This document shows, piece by piece, positions 7,714 through 15,414 of a DNA stretch of 22,424 nt; position 1 is the stretch's first letter; every line of letters starts with the position of its first letter. Below the pieces are notes generated by a model. That model saw only the letters and a program-made list of their open reading frames with translations, was not told the origin of the DNA and ran no database searches. The DNA lies in assembly GCA_910586455.1 (NCBI GenBank), contig CAJUHX010000032.1:1-22424 (forward strand). The letters are read 5' to 3'. This DNA comes from an uncultured Muribaculaceae bacterium. GTDB taxonomy: Bacteria; Bacteroidota; Bacteroidia; Bacteroidales; Muribaculaceae. The position numbers were made by a program, and so were the translations under genes.

Positions 7714-7884
7714 TTAAAACAGGTAATTGATTACAGCGATTACCGCCAGCAATACCAATATAGCCCCGGCAAGACGCCAATAGAAGCGTTGCCGGGCTTT
7801 TTTCTTGCCCTTTCCTTTAATAAGGGTCGGAACCACAAACCAAAGGAAAAGGCCTATTACAGCAAATGTTATTACTGATGACAT
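7714..7884 (-). CDS. Small 56-residue two-helix membrane protein
   Basis: Translation of the minus strand from the ATG at 7884 gives 56 residues: a first hydrophobic helix (SVITFAVIGLFLWFVVPTLI), a strongly basic loop (KGKGKKKARQR) and a second hydrophobic helix (LAGAILVLLAVIAVINYL). The basic loop predicts both ends outside and the loop in the cytoplasm. The ATG is 3 bp after the stop of the upstream membrane GTPase gene, in the junction TAAACTATG, which also occurs exactly at that GTPase's own start. I take this as good evidence that it is translated as the last gene of the operon. No family is recognised; a small subunit or chaperone of the membrane GTPase is a guess. A + strand terminator overlaps it. 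Confidence 0.7.
   Translation of the reverse strand: MSSVITFAVIGLFLWFVVPTLIKGKGKKKARQRFYWRLAGAILVLLAVIAVINYLF
7763..7803 (+). terminator. folE intrinsic terminator inside the convergent small gene
   Basis: Arms GCCCCGGCAA (7763-7772) and TTGCCGGGC (7789-7797) form a GC-rich stem with one extra C, and three further C-G pairs lie inside after a small bulge. Six T follow at 7798-7803. This is a classic Rho-independent terminator on the + strand, 65 bp past the folE stop. On the minus strand no T-run follows the hairpin, so it should not stop the opposing operon. Confidence 0.8.
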
Positions 7885-7887
7885 AGT

Positions 7888-9936
7888 TTACAGATTTATT
7901 CCAAGCTGTTTTACAATAACTTCCTGAATAAGCGGCGTGATGTGTGACTTGTCGCCTTCCGAAACCGCCGAAATGGCGAATATGTTGAAGCCTGCAAAGC
8001 CCTGCGCCCAGTGTACCAGATTACCCAAATCGAGGTCGTCGACAAGATAGTTGCGCAGTTCTTCCTGCGAGTTCATGTCAACTCCTGAAGGTATGTAGCC
8101 GGTGTCGCACTTGGGCAGGACAATGTTTATATGTACCTTCGACTTGTCGTTGCCATGCTTGTTGAGGTTATTGTCGATGGCTGTGCGCAGGTCGCTTACA
8201 GGCAGCTGACCGCTGATTTCATCGGCATGTCTTTCAAGCCACTTGCGGAATGTCACCGAGGTATCGCAGTCGCTGAAATCGGTGGTAAAGGGGTCGAGCA
8301 GCAGCAATACCGAATTCACATTATGGAAAAAACGGGCTGCATAGCCTGTGTTGGCACTGCTGTTCGGGTCGAACACCTCGCCGCCGACGTCGTTGATAAA
8401 CAGTCGGTAAGGCACCGGCATATTCTTGCGCTGTATAATCAGCTGGGTAGAGGCCAGATCGTCGGTGGAAGTTTTGGCGGGCATGTCGGCCTCGTCGATT
8501 CTGCCGTTTCTGGCTATATTTGCCACCTTGCCGGTAAGATTGCGGTCCTTGATGCTGTTTTTTACATCGGTGAACTCCACACGCTCGTCGCCGGCGGAGC
8601 GGAAAATCTCGGCAATCATGCGGTAAGTGAGTGTACTCTTGCCGGCCTTGGCACTGCCTACCATTGCCATATGGCACTCGGTGCCCTCGTTGGCCTGAAT
8701 AAGGTGGCCGCAGTTGGCGCAGCGGCGGACGAGATCGTCGCGGCCGTTGAACAGCATCGTAGGCATACTCTCGCCGGTCTGGGGGTGAGTGATATGGAAC
8801 AGACCGTACATGCCCGGACGCAGGCTGATGTCGTTAGGCAGCTCGCAGTATCCGTCGGAGCCGCGCGACAGGTACACAGCCGGTTCGGAAGGCTGCTGGC
8901 AGTGTGGACAAGGATGCTTTATATTATATCGGTTGGTCATTATGCGCTCTACAAGCATGAATGTGCCTGCAATCAGGAGCCACAGAAGGGCCAGACCAAG
9001 GAACACTGCTATTGGTGTGGCGGCAATCAGCACTGCTTCTACCCAGTAGTCCTGCACCAGCTGCATCGAGAAGTCGATTACATTCAGGCGGTGGAAGAAT
9101 GCAAGTCCGGCATCGGCACATCTGTCGCCGAAGCCGGTGATATCATCTTCGAACGCCCAGATTATACCGCCGAGTATCGCCGGTATCGCACCTACAAAAG
9201 CTCCGCACACACAGGCTATGATGCCTAGCACACAGCTGATGATACCTACCCACAGCAGTATGTAGCAGAGAATCTTCAATAACCACATCAGCCCAAAGCC
9301 CACTCCGCCTACAACCAGCAGTATGATAATCGAGGCTACAGCGGCGGCCAGCAATATGGCCGATATGTAAAGCACTGTGCGATACGGTGCTATATTAAAG
9401 AAGAAGGTACGCCGCATGCCGTCTTCGTGGGTGCCGAATATCTTCTCGTTGGCATCTTCCATAAAGTAGGCAATCATGCCGCCTATGGCAAGGAGTATGG
9501 TGAGTATCAGCAATATCCACTTTACCACATCTTGGGTCTCCTGACGCGCCACGGGGTCGACGTAGTCTTCGTCGGCGATTGCCTGTACCGGCCCGGTATA
9601 GTACGGATTATCCTCGGGCTCGAAACGTTGCGGATTGGTCACATAGCCTATGGTGGCTGTACGACCGTTCCACGCATGTTCTATCGGGAACCAGGTATAT
9701 CCGTCGCGTTCCAAGCCATCGGTGCTCTGAAAGTAAACTATATCGCCCGGCTTAAGCTGTCCCATCAGGGTAGCACCTGCATATGGATTATTGCGTACAT
9801 TCAATTTCTTGCCGTCGCTTACCACATATCGTATTTCCTTCAGCTCGGGATGGGTGCCATATTCTTTGGCCAGGACTGCGCTACTGCCTGCGAGTACAAG
9901 CAATAACAGCAAAATTACTCGGGTCAGAGTTTTCAT
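7888..9936 (-). CDS. Membrane-anchored GTPase with exported SH3 domain and zinc ribbon
   Basis: This 682-residue protein has a clear modular order. A signal peptide at 1-23 (cleavage after VLA) leads to a bacterial SH3-type domain at about 35-105 (KLNVRNNPYAGATLMGQLKPGD). About five membrane helices follow (136-158, 184-210, 213-238, 240-262, 299-330). A split zinc ribbon comes next (CPHC 343-346, CANC 406-409), then a P-loop GTPase domain with G1 GSAKAGKST (427-435), a G3-like DVGGE (516-520) and a G4-like PKCD (608-611). With the SH3 outside and five passes, the GTPase falls in the cytoplasm, which is consistent. G3 and G4 deviate from DxxG and NKxD, so GTP specificity is inferred. It pairs with the soluble zinc-ribbon GTPase two genes upstream, resembling double-GTPase systems. 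Cell-wall or periplasmic sensing through SH3 is an inference. Confidence 0.75.
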   Translation of the reverse strand: MKTLTRVILLLLLVLAGSSAVLAKEYGTHPELKEIRYVVSDGKKLNVRNNPYAGATLMGQLKPGDIVYFQSTDGLERDGYTWFPIEHAWNGRTATIGYVTNPQRFEPEDNPYYTGPVQAIADEDYVDPVARQETQDVVKWILLILTILLAIGGMIAYFMEDANEKIFGTHEDGMRRTFFFNIAPYRTVLYISAILLAAAVASIIILLVVGGVGFGLMWLLKILCYILLWVGIISCVLGIIACVCGAFVGAIPAILGGIIWAFEDDITGFGDRCADAGLAFFHRLNVIDFSMQLVQDYWVEAVLIAATPIAVFLGLALLWLLIAGTFMLVERIMTNRYNIKHPCPHCQQPSEPAVYLSRGSDGYCELPNDISLRPGMYGLFHITHPQTGESMPTMLFNGRDDLVRRCANCGHLIQANEGTECHMAMVGSAKAGKSTLTYRMIAEIFRSAGDERVEFTDVKNSIKDRNLTGKVANIARNGRIDEADMPAKTSTDDLASTQLIIQRKNMPVPYRLFINDVGGEVFDPNSSANTGYAARFFHNVNSVLLLLDPFTTDFSDCDTSVTFRKWLERHADEISGQLPVSDLRTAIDNNLNKHGNDKSKVHINIVLPKCDTGYIPSGVDMNSQEELRNYLVDDLDLGNLVHWAQGFAGFNIFAISAVSEGDKSHITPLIQEVIVKQLGINL

Positions 9937-9939
9937 AGT

Positions 9940-12054
9940 TTATTTGTGTGTTTTCGGTTTTACATCATTATCGGTATTTGCCTCATTTTTCTTTTTACTG
10001 AACAGACTTTTTATACGGTCGGATATCGAGGGTCGGCGGCTTTTTTCAATCTTAGCGTGTGCCTTGGGGAAATATCTGCTCAGGAAATCCATAGCCGAGG
10101 CGTCATCAAGCAGCAGACCGTTGATGTCGCATAGCAGGTCGAGCATCTGTTGCGGTTTGAGTTTGCGGTAGCGCAGCACCTCAATCCAATATTTCTGTGG
10201 CTGAGCCAGCTTCCTGGACGAAACCATAATACTCTGCTCGGTCATTATGCCATTGTCCAGGAAATACGGCACGACATCGGCAACGGAGATGGCCGGCGAC
10301 TGCAATATTTGCGGTGCGATACGGCTCAGATAGGCGTTCATGCCAAGTTCTTTGGCCAAACTGAAAATCCGGGGCAGACGAGCTTCTATACCGCTTTCGG
10401 CCTGCGACAGCAGTAAAGCAAGGGGCTTGAATGGCTCTAAAACCGATTGTGGCAGACGGCTTCTGCCCAACTGATGGCAGAGTCCGACTGCATCGTCAGG
10501 TGTCAGGGCACGGTTCTTTACTGCCGATAAAATAGCTTCGTACAGACCGCGGAACACATTGTCGCCACGGCCTCTGGCCCATGTGGCGGCTCCGGGATTC
10601 TCGCCATATTCGCAGAGATTGGATGTAAGCTTCTTTATGCGGTCGGGGCTGTCGGTACGGAAATCCTCGAAAATCTCCTCGAACAGCGCGCAGTAGCGCT
10701 GATCAGCCATATACAGGGCCAGATGACCGGTATAGGCGCTCTTGTCGATAAAACGCAAAGCCGATTTGTAGCGGCTCTTGAATTCATTGCGGAAAGCAAG
10801 GAAATTTTCGGGCGACTGCAATATCATGGCAGTCATGGCCGCTTTGTTCGACTCTACCTGCTTGTCGAAGTTCACACCGGTCGAACGCAGTATAAAAGTC
10901 ATCCAGCCAAGCATCTGGTTCAGATTCGAAACATTGTCGAAACTGGCCTGCACACTCCGGTTCAAACGCTGCTGCTCCTGAGGGTTCTCGGCAAAACACT
11001 CGCAGAGCGCGGCACGGAACTTGTCGTTAAGAGCTACTGTACGCAAGGCAAAATTACCATAGTCGTGGAAGTAATTATACAGCTGCGACAAGGCATCGGG
11101 GCCTATGTCTTTGTAACGGTCGAACATGTCGGACATGCACCAGCGCACCTTGCTGTGGAGAGTATTGAAATCGCCTGCAGCAGCCAAAGCTGCGATTTCA
11201 TTATAATGAGCCTGACGTTCGGAGGTATCCACGCGGTCGCCGGCAGTGAAATCATAGAATGTCCACTGACTTTTGAATATCTCCTGGTCGTAAAATTTGT
11301 TTATCAGATAAATGTTCACATCCTTTTTCTTGCCCTCGCTGCTGTAGTCGCTCAAGAAGCTCATGTCGCCGACCATCTCAGGCGGCAGCAGGCGCGCCAG
11401 AGCGGCCATCAGGCGTGGAGCCTCGTCGACCTCGGTTTTAAGCAACAGAGGCTTGCCCGACTTACGGCTCCGGATAAATGCAAACAGCACATCGAGTGCC
11501 ACAGGCGTGATTTCGGCGGGTGCCTTGGCGGTAAACGGAATCACATCGTAAGGCAGCGTGGGCTGCTGGCCGAGCGATATGCCGCGCATTTCCTCGTTGT
11601 CGGTCCGCGGTGCGGGTGAAGCCGGAATGAAATGGCGACTGCCTGCCGCGGCATCCTCCAGCAGAATTTCGAAGTCAACAGCCTGCGGCAGTGAGTCGAA
11701 CGCATAGGCATCGACCACATAGTTGCCCGGGCGGGTTGCCTTGCCGTTTTTATAAAAGGTGTAGTCGAAACCCACCACAATCTTACGTCCGAGCACATAG
11801 TATCGGCTCTTGTCGCTCAGGGTAACAGAGCCGAAGAAGTACTGTGGCGGTATACCCAGAATCAAGTCGGGGTTCTGCTGTAGCGCAGATGGCACCATAT
11901 CGTCCCCCCGCTTGTCTAACGAGAACATCCCGGCATCGGCCATGGCCGATGTCAGCTCCGGAGGAGTCCCCTCGGTAACGGAGCGTACGCCGAAGCCCGA
12001 CGAGCCCGACACACCCTTCTCCGACGAGTTGTATATCACGTGATAGTATTTCAT
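9940..12054 (-). CDS. GTPase-associated protein 1 (GAP1)-like protein
   Basis: This is a 704-residue soluble protein. The N-terminal 150 residues (YYHVIYNSSEKGVSGSSGFGVRSVTEG, written here only as the region 3-28) resemble the N-terminal domain of proteins named GTPase-associated protein 1: an aromatic-His start, a Ser-Gly-rich SGSSGF, then a predicted strand and T-E-G. A middle alpha/beta part (about 155-270, with PLLLKTEVDEAPRLMAALARLLP and GDMSFLSDYSS) and a long helical C-terminal region (about 290-660) follow. It ends in a very basic, disordered tail (RPSISDRIKSLFSKKKN...). In related loci I recall that such proteins sit beside paired GTPases; here it lies exactly between the two GTPase genes, 3 bp and 4 bp from them. 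Role inferred: adaptor or regulator of the GTPases. The family call is from memory of the N-terminal pattern and needs a profile search. Confidence 0.6.
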   Translation of the reverse strand: MKYYHVIYNSSEKGVSGSSGFGVRSVTEGTPPELTSAMADAGMFSLDKRGDDMVPSALQQNPDLILGIPPQYFFGSVTLSDKSRYYVLGRKIVVGFDYTFYKNGKATRPGNYVVDAYAFDSLPQAVDFEILLEDAAAGSRHFIPASPAPRTDNEEMRGISLGQQPTLPYDVIPFTAKAPAEITPVALDVLFAFIRSRKSGKPLLLKTEVDEAPRLMAALARLLPPEMVGDMSFLSDYSSEGKKKDVNIYLINKFYDQEIFKSQWTFYDFTAGDRVDTSERQAHYNEIAALAAAGDFNTLHSKVRWCMSDMFDRYKDIGPDALSQLYNYFHDYGNFALRTVALNDKFRAALCECFAENPQEQQRLNRSVQASFDNVSNLNQMLGWMTFILRSTGVNFDKQVESNKAAMTAMILQSPENFLAFRNEFKSRYKSALRFIDKSAYTGHLALYMADQRYCALFEEIFEDFRTDSPDRIKKLTSNLCEYGENPGAATWARGRGDNVFRGLYEAILSAVKNRALTPDDAVGLCHQLGRSRLPQSVLEPFKPLALLLSQAESGIEARLPRIFSLAKELGMNAYLSRIAPQILQSPAISVADVVPYFLDNGIMTEQSIMVSSRKLAQPQKYWIEVLRYRKLKPQQMLDLLCDINGLLLDDASAMDFLSRYFPKAHAKIEKSRRPSISDRIKSLFSKKKNEANTDNDVKPKTHK

Positions 12055-12058
12055 GGTA

Positions 12059-13339
12059 TTATTTTTGGTTTATAACCGGTATTTTAAACTGCCCGAGCTT
12101 GTAGAGAATCCATACCAGAGGGTCGACCACCCGGTAGGGTTTGACCTCGTCGAGGCTCATGTTGTCGTCGGGCATACCGCCGAGCGACGACACCCCGAAG
12201 AACTTGTAGTTGTTGTCCGGGTCGTTGGGATTACGCTTGTCAGGCGGAAGTTCGCGGTTCTTCTTGCTTGCCCACTTGTGTGCGAAATGACGGAAGTCGC
12301 CTTCGTCCCACTCTTCCTCCATGGTCTGCTCGATCACCTCGCTGATGGCATTTATTTTGCCAAGGTCCACTTCGCCGCTCTTCAGGTACGAACTGTCGTT
12401 GAGGCTGTTGCCACGGGTAAATTCGTCGGCGTTGAACGACAGGTCCGACTTATTGTCGATTATAGCGTCGAACTTGCTGAACACGAAAGCAAAAGGTTTT
12501 GAATACAGTTTTTCATCGCCCTCGAAACTGTCAAGCGAGTACTGTATATCCTGCATGGGAGCGCTTGGCTGGCCTGCGAACTCGCTGAAGCCTTTGTTCA
12601 GCAGAATTGTCTTTACCTTGGAAATTGACAGGACATCGAGCACACAGATAACGCCCGACGATTGTTGCAGGTAACGTACATTGTTTTTAAGATTCTCCTG
12701 AAATTTTTCGCCGGCGGTATCGTAGAACACCAGATAAATGTCCTTGTTGGTCTGCTGCTGCGACAGATGGAAAATCAGCGGTATGTCTTTGGCGTTCTCG
12801 GGTGTCTTGGCCAGCATGGTCAGGTCTTTGAACAGTCGGCGGTCAAGGTCGCGGTATCGGTTCTGTGTCGACTCATTCTTGTGTCCGTCGCGGTATATCT
12901 GTGTGGCCGATACCTGCAGGTCTATTTTGTAACCGTACTTGCTCAACTGGTGTATAAGTGCCACTATATAGTTGGTCTTGCCGCTCGACGGACTGCCGAT
13001 TACAGATATAATCTCAGCACCTTTTTCAATCATGTCGGTGGGCAGCCAGTTAAGGCAGTGGGGGCATACGAAACGTCGCGAGTTGTATCCGCAATTGTCG
13101 CAGCGCTGGGCCTTCAGGCTGGGCCCGGTAAGTTTCGACATAAAGCCGCCTTTCTGCGGCCATACATTGCGTATGGGCAGGTCCTCGCCTTTCCAGTAGC
13201 GGTCGTAGGCCCTGCTGGTAATGCGGCGGCAGCGGTATTCGCCATCGCTGTTGCGCTCTTCACTTTCGCACTGATATAGGGCTTCGCTGTTCTGGAATTC
13301 CTCGAAGCAGTACGGACATAGTATTTTCTTTGTTGCCAT
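12059..13339 (-). CDS. Cytosolic zinc-ribbon P-loop GTPase
   Basis: Of the 426 residues, the N-terminal 100 carry a multi-cysteine zinc-binding region: CPYC (8-11), Cys24, Cys37, CDNC (80-83) and CPHC (92-95), enough for two ribbons. The GTPase domain follows: G1 GSPSSGKT (115-122), a strong G3 DTAGE (207-211) after a hydrophobic strand, G4 SKFD (288-291) in place of NKxD, and G5-like GVSSLG (382-387). There is no signal peptide or membrane helix. By motif completeness it is more likely to be an active GTPase than the membrane one. The shared arrangement of zinc ribbon directly before the G domain suggests the two GTPases are related and may work as a pair, with the GAP1-like protein encoded between them. 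Substrate and partner are unknown. Confidence 0.78.
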   Translation of the reverse strand: MATKKILCPYCFEEFQNSEALYQCESEERNSDGEYRCRRITSRAYDRYWKGEDLPIRNVWPQKGGFMSKLTGPSLKAQRCDNCGYNSRRFVCPHCLNWLPTDMIEKGAEIISVIGSPSSGKTNYIVALIHQLSKYGYKIDLQVSATQIYRDGHKNESTQNRYRDLDRRLFKDLTMLAKTPENAKDIPLIFHLSQQQTNKDIYLVFYDTAGEKFQENLKNNVRYLQQSSGVICVLDVLSISKVKTILLNKGFSEFAGQPSAPMQDIQYSLDSFEGDEKLYSKPFAFVFSKFDAIIDNKSDLSFNADEFTRGNSLNDSSYLKSGEVDLGKINAISEVIEQTMEEEWDEGDFRHFAHKWASKKNRELPPDKRNPNDPDNNYKFFGVSSLGGMPDDNMSLDEVKPYRVVDPLVWILYKLGQFKIPVINQK

Positions 13340-13354
13340 TGCAAAATTATCGGT

Positions 13355-15412
13355 TTATAATTCCACGTTACATTCGTTGCAGTCGAATGCGTTATTGATA
13401 CCTATAGCTTCATCGGGGTGCGGTTTGAAATAAACCCGCAGGCGCGAAACTCCGTCGCACTGCGGCAGAGGCAGATCGGCACTGAATTCAAAGGGGCCTT
13501 CCTCTCCTTTGTCATATTCGGCGCGGATATATTTGTCCTGTATTGAAGCCAGCGGACGGTCCTGAATCAACAGCACGCTGTTACAGGGCAATGTGCCGCC
13601 ACCGGGCAGTTCAGCTTTGACTTTAAGTACTTTCTTAGAGCGGAACAGACCGGTTTTCACTTTCTCTACCGAGGCAGTAAGGCGCACCGGTATCAGTTCG
13701 GCCAGCTCCACCACAGGCAGCTCCTCGCAGGTGAGTTTTTCATCCTCGATCTGCTGCACCAGACGGCGTTTGACACTCACGTTGCCCTCGCGTTTGAACT
13801 GCTTCAGCAGCTCGCAGTAGCGTGGATATTTATGCTCGTAATCATCTATGGCATCACATATTGCCTTGTACGCCGTATCGTCGTTCGCACAATTTTTGCA
13901 CACATCATTAATGGTGCGCACATCCTGTATTATGCGCTCGATAATGGCCCGCGCGCCCTCGAATTTGTCGGTTTCGGCAAATATGCTGCGGCAGGCGTCG
14001 AGTTCGGTTCGGTACGCCCCGATTTCGGCCGCATAATCCTCCAGCGGATTGCGGGTGGGGCAATTTCGTTTCCATTGCTCGCGGGCTTCGTCGAACTTGC
14101 CGCCGGGCTGCGCCAAGATGCGGCCCACGGTATCTACCGCCTTGGCTACCTCACGGCTGAACCGTTCTGCATCTTCACTAAGGCGTTTGGCAATGTCGGC
14201 AGTGCTTGCGGCGAGCGCGCGTATGCGCTCTGCATTACTTATCCAGGCTCCGATAGCACGGCGTGCCTGGCTCTCGACATTGCGAATCTTATCGAAGTCG
14301 GTCAGGTTCTCGCTTGCATTCGGCGCCACCACAGTGCTGTACAGACTCAGCAGTTCGGGCATTTTGTCGGGGGTGATTACCGTCACAAGCTGGTTGCTGC
14401 CCATGTTGTTGATACAGCGGCGCACAAAGTCTTCGTCGTCGAAGGCCTCGCCCAGCAGCACACACTGCAGCATGTCGTTGCGGGCCACACTATTGCGGTA
14501 GGTTGCCATCCGGCGCACGGTTTCGGCCACCGCCGTGTCGCGTATGGCATTGAGCTGAGTATTGTCGACAACGCACGGATAGCGGGTATCGGGGTCGCTG
14601 CTGTAATGAAAGGTTATACCGAAATTCGGGTCGCGGCGCTGACGCAGCCATTCGTCCACGAACTGCATCTGGTAGGCAGTTTCGCGCGGTATGTCGTCCT
14701 CGCGCAGAAAGTTGTGTGTACGCTGCATTATCGACAGCACTATCTTGACCAGAGCGGCCCGCAGCGGATTGCTGCCCATGCCGCTGAGTGTGCAGTCGTC
14801 GTCAAGCGGCAGGAACACGCTTCCGTCGCAGGCATAGCAGCGCATCATCATGTCGCCGCCCGATGCCTCGAAGAACACCACTTTCTGGCCGAACTCCGCA
14901 CGCAGTTCGGGGCGCATACGCCCTACATAAGCCAATGCCAGAGCCTCCACGCCAAGCGAATAGTTTACTGTTGCAAACGATTGCTCCTGCATGTGGGCTA
15001 TGAATCTCTTGCGTGCGCAATCCGAGATATTTCCGGCGAACACATACACGGTGGGAATGTCCACCTCCCTGCGGATGCCTCCGGAGCTGTAGAAGTCGCG
15101 CAAGGCGCGGATTATGCCCGAGTTGTCGAGCAGTGTGGTGTAGGGCAGCGAATCGAGCACGGGAGTGGAATACCGGCTGTCGCTGTCGATTGCAGCCCAG
15201 ATATCGCCCAGATAACCGGGGCGGCCGTTGTTGAAAGCGGCCTTGAACGAACGGCCATACTCCAGAGCCGAATTGTCGGCAGGTGTGTAGAAGTACAGCC
15301 ACAGACAGCCGTCGGCTGTGCCGCGGAAGACTTCGTAGTACCCGTCGCCTTTGTCGACTACGGGTACTATGAAATCGCTGTCGCAATATAGTATCAGACG
15401 AGGTTCTGCCAT
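13355..15412 (-). CDS. Degenerate actin/Hsp70-fold protein with helical tail
   Basis: This 685-residue protein seems to keep the layout of an Hsp70/actin ATPase but not its active site. A phosphate-1-like strand LILYCDSDFIVPVV is at 6-19, the helix VEALALAY (155-162) is where Hsp70 has its EPxAA helix, a phosphate-2-like VVFFEASGGDMMMR is at 178-191, and an adenosine-motif-like LLGEAFDDEDFV is at 319-330. The usual glycines and catalytic acids are altered, so ATP hydrolysis is doubtful. From about 375 to 560 it is helical and probably coiled-coil, and it ends in a beta-rich domain (about 575-685). The ATG at 15412, 2 bp after the upstream stop, is preferred to a TTG at 15418 that overlaps that stop. 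I infer a structural or regulatory partner of the intact ATPase encoded directly upstream. Confidence 0.6.
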   Translation of the reverse strand: MAEPRLILYCDSDFIVPVVDKGDGYYEVFRGTADGCLWLYFYTPADNSALEYGRSFKAAFNNGRPGYLGDIWAAIDSDSRYSTPVLDSLPYTTLLDNSGIIRALRDFYSSGGIRREVDIPTVYVFAGNISDCARKRFIAHMQEQSFATVNYSLGVEALALAYVGRMRPELRAEFGQKVVFFEASGGDMMMRCYACDGSVFLPLDDDCTLSGMGSNPLRAALVKIVLSIMQRTHNFLREDDIPRETAYQMQFVDEWLRQRRDPNFGITFHYSSDPDTRYPCVVDNTQLNAIRDTAVAETVRRMATYRNSVARNDMLQCVLLGEAFDDEDFVRRCINNMGSNQLVTVITPDKMPELLSLYSTVVAPNASENLTDFDKIRNVESQARRAIGAWISNAERIRALAASTADIAKRLSEDAERFSREVAKAVDTVGRILAQPGGKFDEAREQWKRNCPTRNPLEDYAAEIGAYRTELDACRSIFAETDKFEGARAIIERIIQDVRTINDVCKNCANDDTAYKAICDAIDDYEHKYPRYCELLKQFKREGNVSVKRRLVQQIEDEKLTCEELPVVELAELIPVRLTASVEKVKTGLFRSKKVLKVKAELPGGGTLPCNSVLLIQDRPLASIQDKYIRAEYDKGEEGPFEFSADLPLPQCDGVSRLRVYFKPHPDEAIGINNAFDCNECNVEL

Positions 15413-15414
15413 AC

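Noticed and set aside
8131..9228. 365-codon + strand frame opposite the membrane GTPase gene
   Set aside because: The opposite strand carries clear P-loop, zinc ribbon and membrane helices; the + strand product has no motif, promoter or operon partner.
13832..15391. 519-codon open frame on the + strand, antisense to the degenerate actin-like gene
   Set aside because: It lies wholly opposite a well-supported gene, its product is rich in His, Ala and Val without recognisable motifs, and similar long frames appear opposite most genes of the operon because of its codon bias.
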